9,262 bases of DNA, taken from the NCBI GenBank assembly GCA_002315475.1, contig DCGI01000096.1:1-9262 (forward strand), in the 5' to 3' direction. The notes under the pieces were generated by a model. It was given only the letters and a program-made list of their open reading frames with translations, ran no database searches and had not been told where the DNA came from. Positions 1-7,021 of the stretch are shown here, in pieces (within the stretch, counting starts at the first letter, position 1; each line of letters opens with the position of its first letter). This DNA comes from Christensenella sp. UBA1782. GTDB lineage: Bacteria; Bacillota; Clostridia; Christensenellales; DTU072. A program made the translations under genes and the position numbers.

Positions 1-1965
1 TGTTTGTTTTTGCTGAAACAGAGCAAGTTGGCTTTTCCGAGTATTTTTGAACGGGATCGTGCGGAATGTCTTGATATTTTTATGGAAACAGGGATATTAA
101 ACATCGATACGTTTTATTCGGTGTTTTTCCCTCTTGCGGAAAAGAATAATGCCATTCAGTGTAAAGCGGCTCTTTTGACTTGGAAAAATAAAAACGTAAC
201 TTCCGCACAAGACGACGCTTACCATGCGGCAGAATGGGAAAAGGATCCGTATGACGAAGAAGATATGAGCATTATTTGGAAATATCATATATTAGGGGAT
301 AGCGTTGAAATTGACGGTTTTCATCGGAAGGAACTGGCTTCCTCTTCTTTCGAAATCGTTATCCCGCCGAGAATAGGAAAATGGCCGGTTGTTTCTATAG
401 GGGATGGAGCTTTCGAGGACGAAACCGATATAATCAACGTCACTCTCCCCGACGGTGTGACGAGAATCGGCTGGTTTGCGTTTAAGGGTTGTAGCGGACT
501 GAAAGAAGTACATATCAGCGATATAGCCAAATGGTGTGGTATTTCTTTCGGAAACGTTTATGCCAATCCGTTATATTATGCCCATAATCTATATCTACAT
601 GATACGTTGATAACCGATTTAGTAATACCGGATAGTGTAACGAGAATCGGATCTTCTGCATTTTCCGGTTGTAGCGGACTGACGAGCGTCACGATCCCCG
701 ATGGTGTGACGAGCATCGGCGAGTCTGCGTTTAAGGGTTGTAGCGGACTTACGAGCATCACGATCCCCGACGGTGTGACGAGTATCGGCGTAAAAACGTT
801 CTCTTATTGTAGCGGACTGACAAGCATCACGATCCCCGATAGTGTGACGAGAATCGAAAATGGTGCATTCTCCGGTTGTAGCGGACTTACGAGCGTCACG
901 ATCCCCGACGGTGCGACGAGCATCGGCTATTCTGCATTCGAAGGCTGTAGCGGACTGACAAGCATCACGATCCCCGATAGTGTGACGAGTATCGACTTTT
1001 CTGCGTTCAAAAAATGTAGCGGACTGACAAGTATCATTATCCCGGAGAGTGTAACGAGTATCGGCTATTCTGCATTCGAAGGTTGTAGCGGATTGAAAGA
1101 AGTACATATAAGTGATATAGCAAAATGGTGTAGTATTTCTTTCGGAGATTGTTATGCCAATCCGTTATATTATGCCCATAATTTATATCTCAATGATACA
1201 TTATTTACCGATTTAGTAATACCGGATAGTATGACGAGTATCGGCAATTATGTGTTCTCCGATTGTATCGGACTGACATCGGTAAAAATCGGAAATGGCG
1301 TGACGAGTATCGGCGTAAAAACGTTCTCTTATTGTAGCGGACTGACGAGTATCACGATTCCCGGCGGTGTGAAGAGTATGGACGAGAATTTATTTAGGGG
1401 TTGTAGCGGGCTAACATCATTAAATGTTTCTATAGAAAACACAAAATATCATTCCCAAGATAATTGCATTATAAAAACGACAAGCAAAATATTAGTAGCA
1501 GGGTGCAAGAACAGTATTATTCCAACGGATGGCAGTGTGACGAGTATCGGTAAATATGCGTTCTACGATTGTAGCGGGCTGACGAGCATCACGATCCCTG
1601 ACAGTGTAACAAGTATCGACAAAAGTGCATTCTCCGGTTGCAAAGGACTGACGAGCATCACAATTCCCGATGGTGTGACGAGAATCGGCGAGTCTGCGTT
1701 TTCAGGTTGTAGCGGACTTACGAGCGTCACGATCCCCGACGGTGTGACGAGTATCGGCTGGTCTGTGTTTAAGGGTTGTAGCGGACTGACGAGCATCACG
1801 ATCCCCAAAAACGTGAAGGATATCGACGGGAGAGCGTTTGCAGATTGCCGAGCTTTGAAGAGCGTTACGTTTCCGGATGGTCTACAAAGTGTCCACATGG
1901 ATGCTTTTGACGGATGCGTATCACTAATCGATTTGAAGATACCGGACGGGGTAAAAAGAATATAA
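1..1965 (+). CDS. BspA-like leucine-rich repeat protein, 5' end outside window
   Basis: The frame is open from the first base and the first possible start (TTG at 4) has no visible ribosome binding site, so the gene most likely begins upstream. About 654 codons are present. Residues 1-70 are helical and resemble the short N-terminal domain that precedes repeats in many Clostridia LRR proteins. Then comes a strand-rich lead-in (around 90-135), followed to the end by roughly 20 units of about 23 residues of the type GCSGLTSITIPDGVTSIG..AF, the LRR_5/BspA (Treponema pallidum-type) pattern. Two units carry the same longer insertion (ISDIAKWC...YANPLYYAHNLYL). Family members are often surface adhesins or protein-interaction scaffolds, but secretion cannot be judged because the N-terminus is missing. 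The protein ends in mid-unit (IPDGVKRI), and the next 200 bp look like a frameshifted tail. The family is clear; the role is unknown. Confidence 0.9.
   Translation, partial: CLFLLKQSKLAFPSIFERDRAECLDIFMETGILNIDTFYSVFFPLAEKNNAIQCKAALLTWKNKNVTSAQDDAYHAAEWEKDPYDEEDMSIIWKYHILGDSVEIDGFHRKELASSSFEIVIPPRIGKWPVVSIGDGAFEDETDIINVTLPDGVTRIGWFAFKGCSGLKEVHISDIAKWCGISFGNVYANPLYYAHNLYLHDTLITDLVIPDSVTRIGSSAFSGCSGLTSVTIPDGVTSIGESAFKGCSGLTSITIPDGVTSIGVKTFSYCSGLTSITIPDSVTRIENGAFSGCSGLTSVTIPDGATSIGYSAFEGCSGLTSITIPDSVTSIDFSAFKKCSGLTSIIIPESVTSIGYSAFEGCSGLKEVHISDIAKWCSISFGDCYANPLYYAHNLYLNDTLFTDLVIPDSMTSIGNYVFSDCIGLTSVKIGNGVTSIGVKTFSYCSGLTSITIPGGVKSMDENLFRGCSGLTSLNVSIENTKYHSQDNCIIKTTSKILVAGCKNSIIPTDGSVTSIGKYAFYDCSGLTSITIPDSVTSIDKSAFSGCKGLTSITIPDGVTRIGESAFSGCSGLTSVTIPDGVTSIGWSVFKGCSGLTSITIPKNVKDIDGRAFADCRALKSVTFPDGLQSVHMDAFDGCVSLIDLKIPDGVKRI
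499..1920 (+). repeat. In-frame 69-bp tandem repeat array with larger internal duplications
   Basis: The LRR units are conserved at DNA level as well as protein level: the core AGCGGACTGACGAGCATCAC and CCCGA(C/T)GGTGTGACGAG recur many times with a 69-bp (23-codon) period. A 152-bp block at 499-650 is repeated with few changes at 1093-1244 (offset 594 bp). A separate 47-bp stretch at 775-821 is repeated perfectly at 1300-1346 (offset 525 bp). All offsets are multiples of three, so recombination or slippage between copies would change repeat number without breaking the frame. Confidence 0.85.
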
Positions 1966-2181
1966 GATTCGGATTCGTTGTGACAAGCCCGGGAAGCTTT
2001 GGCGTATAGGAAACAGAGGCTCGGTTTATGAGGTGTTTGGGCAAAAACGGTTTTCTTTATAAATACGAGCACGAAGGGGTGCACGATCAGTCTAACTTTG
2101 ACGAGGGTAACGGTGATATTTTCTTTTTCGGTGTGAAGATTTCGGGACGCAAAGGTGCAATCGGTGAGTTCTTATCAAAAA
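1966..2181 (+). pseudogene. Possible frameshifted C-terminal tail of the LRR gene
   Basis: This stretch has no convincing intact gene. Read in the frame starting at 1968 it gives FGFVVTSPGSFGV, a TAG stop at 2007, then ETEARFMRCLGKNGFLYKYE and further sense-like codons up to the terminator. A neighbouring frame gives EALAYRKQRLGL over the same place. Many LRR_5 proteins end in a tail of the general form PGS-(E/A)-ALAYAKKNG, so these fragments could be a tail split by small indels. A 64-codon ORF at 2028-2222 has a modest RBS (GAGG at 2016-2019) but runs through the terminator hairpin, which argues against it as a free gene. This is inference from short fragments. Confidence 0.3.
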
Positions 2182-2220
2182 AATTGAGTTCGACGCAATA
2201 CCGAACTCAATTCTTGTTTT
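2182..2220 (+). terminator. Rho-independent terminator
   Basis: A perfect 11-bp stem (AATTGAGTTCG at 2182-2192, CGAACTCAATT at 2202-2212) has a 9-nt loop and is followed by CTTGTTTT. An A-run directly precedes the stem, so it could also work for the opposite strand. It separates the LRR region from the promoter of the next gene. Confidence 0.85.
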
Positions 2221-2321
2221 GACATACGCCGCTCGGTCGGTTGTTTCTCGGCTACCGACAGGTCTTTTTAGGATAAGCAAGCGGGATTTTCTTTTTCGGG
2301 GCGGAAGTCGGAAGGGGGATA

Positions 2322-2350
2322 TTGACAAAGGTATCAAAAAATGATAGTAT
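2322..2350 (+). promoter_or_regulatory. Sigma-A-type promoter of the metallophosphoesterase gene
   Basis: A consensus -35 TTGACA (2322-2327) is followed after 17 bp by TAGTAT (2345-2350) as a weak -10; overlapping alternatives are GATAGT (2343) and TATAAG (2348). The expected start site is near 2357, only about 18 nt before the ATG, with GAGG at 2365-2368 as ribosome binding site. Confidence 0.65.
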
Positions 2351-2374
2351 AAGGTCAAGAAAACGAGGTGGTTT

Positions 2375-3700
2375 ATGGAAAAGAAAAAGAAGAAAACGGT
2401 AGCAATCGTGGCATCGGTACTTGCTTGCGTTTTGCTCGGTTGCGTGATAGCGGTGATTGTGGTGCCGGTGACGTATGACGTGGACGAATCGCTTTTGGTG
2501 AAGAATGTCGATTACGGCGTGCGATTGGTGGCGGATCAAAAGTATACGACGTTGACGAAGGCGTATAAAGACGAGAACGACACCTTCAAAATCGTGGCGT
2601 TTACCGATTTGCATTTGGACAAATACAAAAAGGACGGCGGAAACTACTCCTTTAACTTGATGTTGCGCGGAATTTTGAACGAAAAACCCGATTTGATTGT
2701 CTTTACGGGCGACATCGTTACGGGTGCTTTTAACGGTCGTCGAGCCAAACAACTGGCAAAAACGTTGGAAGAGGTCGGGGTGTATTGGACGTTGTGTTTG
2801 GGAAATCACGAACACGATAACGCCTTTTCGATTACGCGGGCAAAAATGCTCAAAATTTTTGCGAGCTATGAGCATTGTTTGGTGGATGTTTCCGAAAAGT
2901 ATACCGCAGACGGTACCAAAGTTTGGGGAGTGGGGAATCACGTCATCAACATATTGAACCAAGACGGGAGAATTTCGCAATCCTTATATTTATTGGACGG
3001 CGGACAGGAAATGACCGCAGAGGATATCGAAAAGTACGCCGACGGCGTTTCCCCTGCGGCGGCCAAAGCCGAATACGCCAAAGGAGAAGAAGCCTACCGC
3101 TACGAATACGACTACGTCAAAGAAAGTCAAATACAGTGGTATCGAGAAACGGTGGCGGCTATCAACACGCTGAACGGTAGTGCCGTTTTGTCTACGGTGT
3201 TTGATCATATTCCCGTTATCGAAGTGGAAGATGCGTGGCGGACAATAACGGGGGAAGGGTACCGCGTCAAGGATGCCTATCACGAAAAAACCTATGACTA
3301 TTCGCAGGAAACGGGGAATAGATTACTGTACGGTGAACGTCGGGAAACGGTGTGCCACTCCGGCTACAACAGCGGTTTGTTTGACGCTTGCTTAGAAAAC
3401 GGAACGCAGGCGATGTTCTTCGGGCATGACCACGTAAACGATTGTATTATGGAATATAAAGGCGTGATACTCGGCTATATCAAAGCGGGTGGCTACAGTA
3501 CCTATAATTCCCTATCCAAAAAGTATAAAAAGACGGTGGACGGGGTGGAAACGACGGTATCGCTGGAAGATCGTCTAACCTACGGTTATACCGTTTTGAG
3601 CTATGCAAAAGACGGTTCTTTTACCTTTGAAAGTAAAGAGAACGATACTTTGTATCCCGAATTGAAGACGGAAATCTATAAGGCGATACGCAAAAAATAA
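2375..3700 (+). CDS. Membrane-anchored metallophosphoesterase
   Basis: The product is a 441-residue calcineurin-like phosphoesterase (PF00149 type). The ATG follows GAGG by 6 nt. A lysine-rich start (EKKKKKK) leads into one hydrophobic segment (about residues 8-32), a signal anchor that would place the catalytic domain outside the membrane. Metal-ligand motifs occur in family order: DLH (D78, H80), GD (D113), GNHEHD (N144, H145), DHIP (H278) and GHDH (H351, H353), so the dinuclear metal site looks intact. The arrangement resembles the secreted purple acid phosphatase-like branch of bacterial metallophosphoesterases; the substrate is unknown (a phosphomonoester or phosphodiester is likely). 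It is the first gene after a terminator and promoter, and the next gene begins 31 bp downstream with a strong RBS, so the two are probably co-transcribed. Confidence 0.9.
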   Translation: MEKKKKKTVAIVASVLACVLLGCVIAVIVVPVTYDVDESLLVKNVDYGVRLVADQKYTTLTKAYKDENDTFKIVAFTDLHLDKYKKDGGNYSFNLMLRGILNEKPDLIVFTGDIVTGAFNGRRAKQLAKTLEEVGVYWTLCLGNHEHDNAFSITRAKMLKIFASYEHCLVDVSEKYTADGTKVWGVGNHVINILNQDGRISQSLYLLDGGQEMTAEDIEKYADGVSPAAAKAEYAKGEEAYRYEYDYVKESQIQWYRETVAAINTLNGSAVLSTVFDHIPVIEVEDAWRTITGEGYRVKDAYHEKTYDYSQETGNRLLYGERRETVCHSGYNSGLFDACLENGTQAMFFGHDHVNDCIMEYKGVILGYIKAGGYSTYNSLSKKYKKTVDGVETTVSLEDRLTYGYTVLSYAKDGSFTFESKENDTLYPELKTEIYKAIRKK

Positions 3701-3731
3701 AGCGTTTGAATCGGGCGGAAAAGGAGACGGA

Positions 3732-4037
3732 ATGCTTACCGAACAAGAAACGGCAAAAATTTTGGAAGGCGACGGAACGAGCATGGAAACGTGGTCGGAA
3801 GAACGGTTCCGATGGGAGGTTTTGCGTATATGCTATCGCAACCGAAAAATTTCCGTCAGCCTCGTGCAATGCAAAATCGGTGCGGGGTATTGTTCGGTGC
3901 GGGATGCAATGCAGTATTGGGAGCATGAAAAGTATATTTCTCCTTGCGACGAATGGCAAAAGAGAGAGTTTTTGGTAAGCAAAGAACGGTTCGCCGAAGA
4001 ATATAACGAACGCATGGAACACGGATTCTTTGCGTAG
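3732..4037 (+). CDS. Small protein resembling an isolated FtsK-gamma winged-helix domain
   Basis: This is a 101-residue protein. The ATG is preceded by AAGGAG (3721-3726) at 5-nt spacing, which favours this frame over an overlapping ORF at 3706. I see no membrane segment. Residues 38-83 read like the DNA-binding gamma domain of FtsK/SpoIIIE translocases: S41-x-S43-L-V-Q46 fits the family's S-x-S-L-L-Q-R, AGY (51-53) fits IGY, E64 and ISP (69-71) fit ME...GIVGP, and KREFLVS (77-83) fits KPREVLVS. The translocase motor itself is absent. The usual Asn and Arg at the start of the recognition helix (GYNRAAR) are replaced by C54 and S55, with R57 and D58 next, so any DNA specificity probably differs. 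The acidic helical C-terminus is unassigned. It could instead be an unrelated wHTH. The CDS is secure; the homology is a motif-level inference. Confidence 0.6.
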   Translation: MLTEQETAKILEGDGTSMETWSEERFRWEVLRICYRNRKISVSLVQCKIGAGYCSVRDAMQYWEHEKYISPCDEWQKREFLVSKERFAEEYNERMEHGFFA

Positions 4038-4042
4038 CAAGA

Positions 4043-4158
4043 GAGGGCGGGGGAGGGAAGTTTCCCTCCCCCGTACCCCCACCCTCCGGCAGGAGGAACG
4101 GCGACAGCCGAAAAGCAAAAGAGGTGCGGGGAGAATGTGTCTCCCCGCCTTCCCTCCC
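4043..4158. repeat. GC-rich intergenic element with four consecutive hairpins
   Basis: Between two genes lies a G/C-rich block unlike its surroundings. Hairpin 1 has an 11-bp perfect stem (4048-4058 with 4063-4073). Hairpin 2 is CCTCC/GGAGG (4083-4087, 4092-4096; loop GGCA). Hairpin 3 is CGGC/GCCG (4099-4102, 4107-4110; loop GACA). Hairpin 4 is GCGGGGAGA/TCTCCCCGC (4126-4134, 4140-4148). An alternative outer stem pairs 4043-4053 with 4076-4086, with one mismatch. No T-run follows any stem, so these are not classical terminators. It may be a dispersed REP/MITE-type repeat, an RNA-stabilising element, or an attenuator. The frame of the next gene happens to be open across it. Confidence 0.7.
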
Positions 4159-4176
4159 AAAAAAAGGAAAAGTAAA

Positions 4177-5064
4177 ATGAAAAAATTACGAGTATTATAC
4201 CGAGCGTCTTTTTTAAGCGGCAAACTGTTGACGATAGCCGCTGCAACCGAAAAAAACGGCAAGGCGGAAATTGCGGTAAAGAATATTTTTCCGTATCGCG
4301 GAGAAGGTGCCAATAATATTTTTTCGGTATCCAAAAGCGTGGTATCGTTGGCGATCGGCTTTCTCTTCGACGAAGGCAAAGTATTGCCGACCGACAAAAT
4401 CGAAAAATACTTAGGAAAGTATATCCCCGAAGATGCCGATGCGGGTTGGCGCGAAGTGACGCTGAACGATTTATTTCACCATAAGACGGGTAGCGGTCAA
4501 GCGGTGGATTTTGACCTGTTTGACACAAGTAGCTGGGAAGATAAAGAGTGGTTATGTACGTTGTTTCTTTATCCGAACGTAGAACGTATCGGGAAGGACT
4601 GGCGCTATTCGGACGGGAATTATTATATACTCGGACGGGTGGTGCGAGAGTTGACGGGAAAGAGCGTGTTTGCCTACTTGGATGAAAAACTCTTTTCGCC
4701 GCTCGGTTTTTCCTATCACGTCTGGGCGAGCGATCCGCAGGGGAACGGCATGGGCGGTTCGGGATTGTTCTTGCGTGTTCGGGATATGGCGAAATTGGGA
4801 ATTTTGTGGAAAAACAAGGGGACGTATGAAGGAAAGCGGTATTTGTCGGAAGAGTGGATAACCCTCTGCGAAACGCCGGACGATCCGACGCATAGATATG
4901 GATTTGGGGTTCGAAAAAACGGAAAAGAGTATACCATAACGGGAATGAACGGTCAAGGTATATGGTTTTGTGACGATGACGATACCGTTTTTGCCTGGCA
5001 ATCGGGAAAAGGAAACGGCATGGCGTTTGCCTGTTCTTTATTACATAAATTACGGTGGATTTAG
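4177..5064 (+). CDS. Serine hydrolase, beta-lactamase/PBP fold
   Basis: The product is a 295-residue protein of the beta-lactamase family (PF00144 type). The frame is open further upstream to a TTG at 4030, but that extension is only the arginine- and proline-rich translation of the hairpin element. The ATG at 4177 has AAGGA at 4164-4168 with 8-nt spacing and is preferred. FSVSKSV gives the S-x-x-K motif (nucleophile S50, K53). The second motif is Y144-S-D146, with Asp where Tyr-x-Asn is usual. NGQGIWF (258-264) stands at the place of the third motif, as in esterase/6-aminohexanoate-hydrolase-like members lacking KTG. There is no signal peptide or membrane segment, so it is probably cytosolic and unlikely to be a resistance enzyme. 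The substrate is unknown. Nine bases separate it from the hydrogenase gene. Confidence 0.85.
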   Translation: MKKLRVLYRASFLSGKLLTIAAATEKNGKAEIAVKNIFPYRGEGANNIFSVSKSVVSLAIGFLFDEGKVLPTDKIEKYLGKYIPEDADAGWREVTLNDLFHHKTGSGQAVDFDLFDTSSWEDKEWLCTLFLYPNVERIGKDWRYSDGNYYILGRVVRELTGKSVFAYLDEKLFSPLGFSYHVWASDPQGNGMGGSGLFLRVRDMAKLGILWKNKGTYEGKRYLSEEWITLCETPDDPTHRYGFGVRKNGKEYTITGMNGQGIWFCDDDDTVFAWQSGKGNGMAFACSLLHKLRWI

Positions 5065-5068
5065 GAGG
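5063..5068 (+). promoter_or_regulatory. Hydrogenase RBS overlapping the upstream stop codon
   Basis: AGGAGG, a full-strength Shine-Dalgarno core, shares bases with the TAG stop of the serine hydrolase gene (5062-5064) and lies 5 nt before the ATG at 5074. The arrangement fixes the hydrogenase start and suggests translational coupling. Confidence 0.8.
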
Positions 5069-5073
5069 CTCGT

Positions 5074-6498
5074 ATGAGAAAGTTCGATACGAAAGTTCAG
5101 CACTTAAAATATAAAGTGCTCCGAGAAGTCGCTCGGGAGGCGTGGGCGGATCGACTGGCGTTCTCCGCCGTCGACATTCCCAAAATGATCGTACCGGGAA
5201 AGACGCCCACCATGCGTTGTTGCGTGTATAAAGAACGTGCGATTTTGGCGGAACGCGTCAAACTGGCTATGGGCGGCGACAAGAACAATCCCAACGTAAT
5301 CGAAGTCATAGATATTGCCTGCGACGAGTGTCCTATGGGCGGCTATGAAGTGACGAGTACCTGTCGAGGGTGTTTGGCGCATCGCTGTGAGGACGTTTGC
5401 AAGTTCGGTGCCATTACGTTTGACGCCTACCACGTGGCGCACATCGACAAAACGAAATGCAAAGAGTGCGGCGCCTGCGCGAAGGTATGTCCCTTCGGTG
5501 CCATCCATAACTATAAAAGACCCTGTGAAGCCGCCTGCAAAATAAAAGCGATTCATATGGGAGAGGATAAGGAAGCTTGCATCGATAACGCCAAATGTAT
5601 TGCTTGCGGTGCGTGCGTGTATCAGTGTCCTTTCGGTGCCATCTCCGATAAGTCTTTCATTTTGGACGTCATTGACATTCTGAGAAAGGCAAAATCGGAG
5701 GGGTATCAGGTTATTGCCGTCGTGGCGCCGTCTATATCGAGTCAGTTCTCTTATGCCAAAACAGGGCAAATTTTGACGGGATTAAAGGTGCTTGGGTTCG
5801 ACCGCATTATGGAAGCGGCACTCGGTGCCGACATGGTGGCGCAGGCAGAATCCGAAGAACTTGCCGAAAAAGGCTTTTTGCTCAGCTCCTGTTGTCCCTC
5901 TTTCGTCAATTTCGTAGAAAAGAATTTTCCGTCACTGCAAGAAAATATATCGAAAAATCTTTCACCGATGGCGAGCGTCTGCAAGTTTTTGAAGGAAAAC
6001 GAAGCACCTTGCAAAACGGTTTTTATCGGACCTTGTACCGCAAAAAAAGCCGAGATACGACGGGACAACGTCCGACCGTACGTCGATGCGGTATTGACTT
6101 TTGAAGAGTTGCAAGCGTTATTGGACAGTAAGGATATCGACTGCACGACATTGGAAGAAAGCACCGTCGATAACGCTTCGTATTTCGGTAGAATTTTTGC
6201 TCGGTGCGGCGGACTTGCCGATGCGGTTCGAGAGGGTTTGCAAGAACAAGGCTTGACCGACTTTTCTTTACGGGCGGTTTCTTGCGACGGTATCGACGCA
6301 TGCAAAATCGCATTGTTACAAAAGATGAAAGGGAAGCCGGAGGGTAACTTCGTGGAGGGCATGGCGTGCAACGGCGGTTGTATCGGCGGTGCCGGTTGTT
6401 TGACACATAACGAAAAAGCTCGAGCGGAGGTCGATTCTTTCGGAACGGAGTCGGAATTCAAAACGATTGCCGAGGCGTTGAAGAATATCAAAAAGTAA
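5074..6498 (+). CDS. Monomeric [FeFe] hydrogenase, group B type
   Basis: The product is a 474-residue iron-sulfur enzyme. The N-terminal region has C83-x2-C86, a C97-x2-C100-x4-C105-x3-C109 set, and two ferredoxin-type sets, C129-x2-C132-x2-C135-x3-C139 and C175-x2-C178-x2-C181-x3-C185, with C151 and C155 between them. The catalytic H-cluster domain follows: L1 SSCCPSF (271-277), L2 IGPCTAKKAE (318-327) and L3 EGMACNGGCIGGAG (428-441). Ligand cysteines are inferred as C274, C321, C432 and C436, with C273 at the proton-transfer position. L2 GPC rather than MPC and L3 ending GGAG point to group B (the TIGR04105-type family) rather than the well-studied group A. It likely exchanges protons, H2 and electrons with ferredoxin in the cytosol; direction in vivo is unknown. 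Activity needs HydE/F/G maturases, which are not in the window. The start is set by AGGAGG. Confidence 0.9.
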   Translation: MRKFDTKVQHLKYKVLREVAREAWADRLAFSAVDIPKMIVPGKTPTMRCCVYKERAILAERVKLAMGGDKNNPNVIEVIDIACDECPMGGYEVTSTCRGCLAHRCEDVCKFGAITFDAYHVAHIDKTKCKECGACAKVCPFGAIHNYKRPCEAACKIKAIHMGEDKEACIDNAKCIACGACVYQCPFGAISDKSFILDVIDILRKAKSEGYQVIAVVAPSISSQFSYAKTGQILTGLKVLGFDRIMEAALGADMVAQAESEELAEKGFLLSSCCPSFVNFVEKNFPSLQENISKNLSPMASVCKFLKENEAPCKTVFIGPCTAKKAEIRRDNVRPYVDAVLTFEELQALLDSKDIDCTTLEESTVDNASYFGRIFARCGGLADAVREGLQEQGLTDFSLRAVSCDGIDACKIALLQKMKGKPEGNFVEGMACNGGCIGGAGCLTHNEKARAEVDSFGTESEFKTIAEALKNIKK

Positions 6499-6517
6499 AG
6501 TTTGGGTATCTATATAC

Positions 6518-7021
6518 ATGAAAAAGGATTTCTATTTTGTGAGCGGAACGATGGGAGTCGGGAAGACTGCCGTCTGCAGAGCTTTACTGAAAAAATTGCC
6601 GAATGCCGTTTTTCTGGACGGGGATTGGTGTTGGACTTCTTCCCCGTTTATCGTCAATGAAGAAACCAAAAAAATGGTTGTCGACAACGTCTGCCACACC
6701 CTTCGCAATTTTTTACTTGCCGACAGTTTTCGGAACGTTATTTTTTGTTGGGTAATGCACGAACAAAGCATACAAGACGATATTTTGTCCCGTCTGCCGA
6801 CGGAGGATATTACTTTACACAAGATATCTCTCGTTTGTTCGGAAGAAGCATTGCGAGAACGGTTGCTCGGCGACATACGGCAAGGTTTTCGAGAGGAAGA
6901 TATTTTGGAAAGGAGTGTTGCTCGCTTGCCGTTATACGCCAAAATCGACAGCGAAAAAATCGATACGAGTTTTCGGTCGGTCGATGCAATCGTCGAAGAA
7001 ATTACGGGAGAAGAACCGTGA
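6518..7021 (+). CDS. P-loop kinase-like NTPase (AAA_33/nucleotide-kinase type)
   Basis: The product is a 167-residue soluble protein. It has a Walker A motif GTMGVGKT (10-17), LDGDW (33-37) where small kinases bind the phosphate acceptor, a hydrophobic strand VIFCWVMHEQ (74-83) at the Walker B position, and an arginine-rich lid-like helix (R113, R115, R121, R125, R132, R136). IDTS (148-151) near the end is typical of small-molecule kinases. This family of short ATP-binding proteins is common in Firmicutes, but its acceptor substrate has not, to my knowledge, been assigned. It starts 19 nt after the hydrogenase stop with no good Shine-Dalgarno (only TTTGGG), so it may depend on coupling. Its TGA overlaps the GTG of the following gene remnant, a typical operon junction, which hints at a former link to nucleoside metabolism. 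Confidence 0.8.
   Translation: MKKDFYFVSGTMGVGKTAVCRALLKKLPNAVFLDGDWCWTSSPFIVNEETKKMVVDNVCHTLRNFLLADSFRNVIFCWVMHEQSIQDDILSRLPTEDITLHKISLVCSEEALRERLLGDIRQGFREEDILERSVARLPLYAKIDSEKIDTSFRSVDAIVEEITGEEP

Noticed and set aside
619..1107. Long minus-strand ORFs inside the LRR gene, showing internal repeats
   Set aside because: They are antisense shadows of the 69-bp repeat; repetitiveness comes from the sense coding.
499..1920. CRISPR-like repeat array
   Set aside because: The periodic 69-bp units are in-frame codons of LRR repeats with no unique spacers.
2028..2222. 64-codon ORF with a modest RBS
   Set aside because: It runs through a strong terminator hairpin and is better explained as part of a decayed LRR tail; no recognisable family.
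2236..2268. GTCGGT/ACCGAC dyad followed by TCTTTTT as a second terminator
   Set aside because: The stem is only 6 bp with a 12-nt loop, just after a far stronger terminator.
4126..4170. Hairpin 4 as a terminator before the serine hydrolase gene
   Set aside because: The stem is followed by C-rich and A-rich sequence, with no T-run.
4030..4176. N-terminal extension of the serine hydrolase frame starting at a TTG
   Set aside because: It is a translation of the GC-rich hairpin element, has no RBS, and an RBS-backed ATG lies at 4177.
3621..4528. Long minus-strand ORFs of 231-258 codons
   Set aside because: They are antisense to three better supported plus-strand genes, are of low-complexity composition and span the hairpin element.
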